6,874 nucleotides of DNA from a bacterium (GTDB lineage: Bacteria > Atribacterota > JS1 > SB-45 > 34-128): positions 1-6,874 of the forward strand of contig JAHIPN010000201.1 in assembly GCA_018894595.1 (NCBI GenBank), in the 5' to 3' direction. The notes below the pieces were generated by a model. It worked only from the letters and a program-made list of their open reading frames with translations. It made no database searches and was not told where the DNA came from. Positions 6,714 through 6,874 of the stretch are shown here, one piece after another. Position numbers and translations under genes: made by a program. Within the stretch, counting starts at the first letter, position 1. Each line of letters begins with the position of its first letter.

Positions 6714-6874
6714 ATTCTATTTCCTAACCGAATGGTAAAATTGTTTAATAGATGCAGATTTCTATTCCATTTTTTTGGATATAATGACATCCTTTAATTT
6801 TTAGTAATTACTTATTTGTTCCCGATTCTATGAATTTACAATAAACAGTCATACATTTATCTTTGGGTCAGACT
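6714..6874. other. Intergenic leader upstream of the helicase gene
   Basis: These 161 nt hold no open frame of note on either strand. Minus-strand frames entering from the right edge stop within a few codons. The promoter for the gene set should lie here or just beyond the edge. I find only weak hexamers on the minus strand, for example TTACTA and TTATAT 17 nt apart near 6810-6780, so no promoter is called. The extreme right edge reads TTTGGGTCAGACT, too short to interpret. Confidence 0.5.
6721..6725 (-). promoter_or_regulatory. Ribosome binding site of the helicase-nuclease gene
   Basis: The minus strand reads GGTTAGGAAATAGAATATG. AGGAA lies 7 nt before the ATG at 6713 and supports this start. 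The core GTTAGGA is shared with the methyltransferase leader. Confidence 0.75.

Noticed and set aside
1989..6771. 13-nt direct repeat TTTCTATTCCATT at 1989-2001 and 6759-6771, flanking the helicase gene
   Set aside because: Its position is suggestive, but in sequence this AT-rich a rough estimate gives a couple of 13-nt matches by chance within a window of this size, and there is no other sign of insertion at these points.
6780..6785. TATAAT on the plus strand as a rightward promoter
   Set aside because: No acceptable -35 hexamer lies 16-18 nt upstream and no plus-strand gene begins before the edge; the hexamer is expected by chance in AT-rich sequence.
6862..6874. TTTGGGTCAGACT at the right edge as the end of a REP-like or mobile element
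   Set aside because: Only 13 nt are visible and there is no partner repeat in the window, so it cannot be supported.

Overview
This is an AT-rich bacterial window (about 30% GC by eye) in which every recognisable gene lies on the minus strand. Transcription therefore runs from the right edge to the left. Both clear starts have a Shine-Dalgarno sequence: AGGAA before the helicase and AGGAG before the methyltransferase, each 7 nt from the ATG. The standard bacterial code reads all frames. The sequence does not allow a confident placement to phylum. The three products look like an accessory or defence module rather than core genes.

Layout in transcription order: (1) 6714-6874, a short leader or intergenic stretch with the first gene's ribosome binding site. 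(2) 6713-2004, a 1569-residue protein with a complete set of superfamily 1 (Upf1/DNA2-like) helicase motifs, a roughly 600-residue helical insertion between motifs Ia and II, and a C-terminal Vsr/DUF559-type PD-(D/E)xK nuclease domain. (3) 2034-1420, a small frame encoding two four-cysteine zinc-binding modules and a C-terminal segment resembling a compact WYL domain. This frame has no ATG, GTG or TTG start that would retain the first zinc module. It lies in the -1 frame relative to the end of the helicase gene, and a run of nine A (2043-2035), containing the classical A_AAA_AAG slippery heptamer in phase, joins the two frames. (4) 1419-1306, a 114-nt AT-rich gap with a small palindrome. (5) 1305-1, the first 435 codons of a DNA amino-methyltransferase, cut by the left window edge; it has no in-frame stop and is easily missed because it is open at the edge.

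Working model (inference): the helicase-nuclease and the methyltransferase form an ATP-dependent restriction-like or phage-defence system. The methyltransferase would mark host DNA, and the helicase-nuclease would process unmarked or otherwise abnormal DNA. The zinc-ribbon/WYL-like part would be a nucleic-acid or ligand sensor, made either as a separate subunit or as a C-terminal extension of the helicase by -1 frameshifting or transcript slippage. I cannot assign this exact gene set to a named defence system. The helicase-Vsr architecture is reminiscent of the single-gene DUF4011-helicase-Vsr type of defence protein, but the methyltransferase and zinc-ribbon partner are extra.
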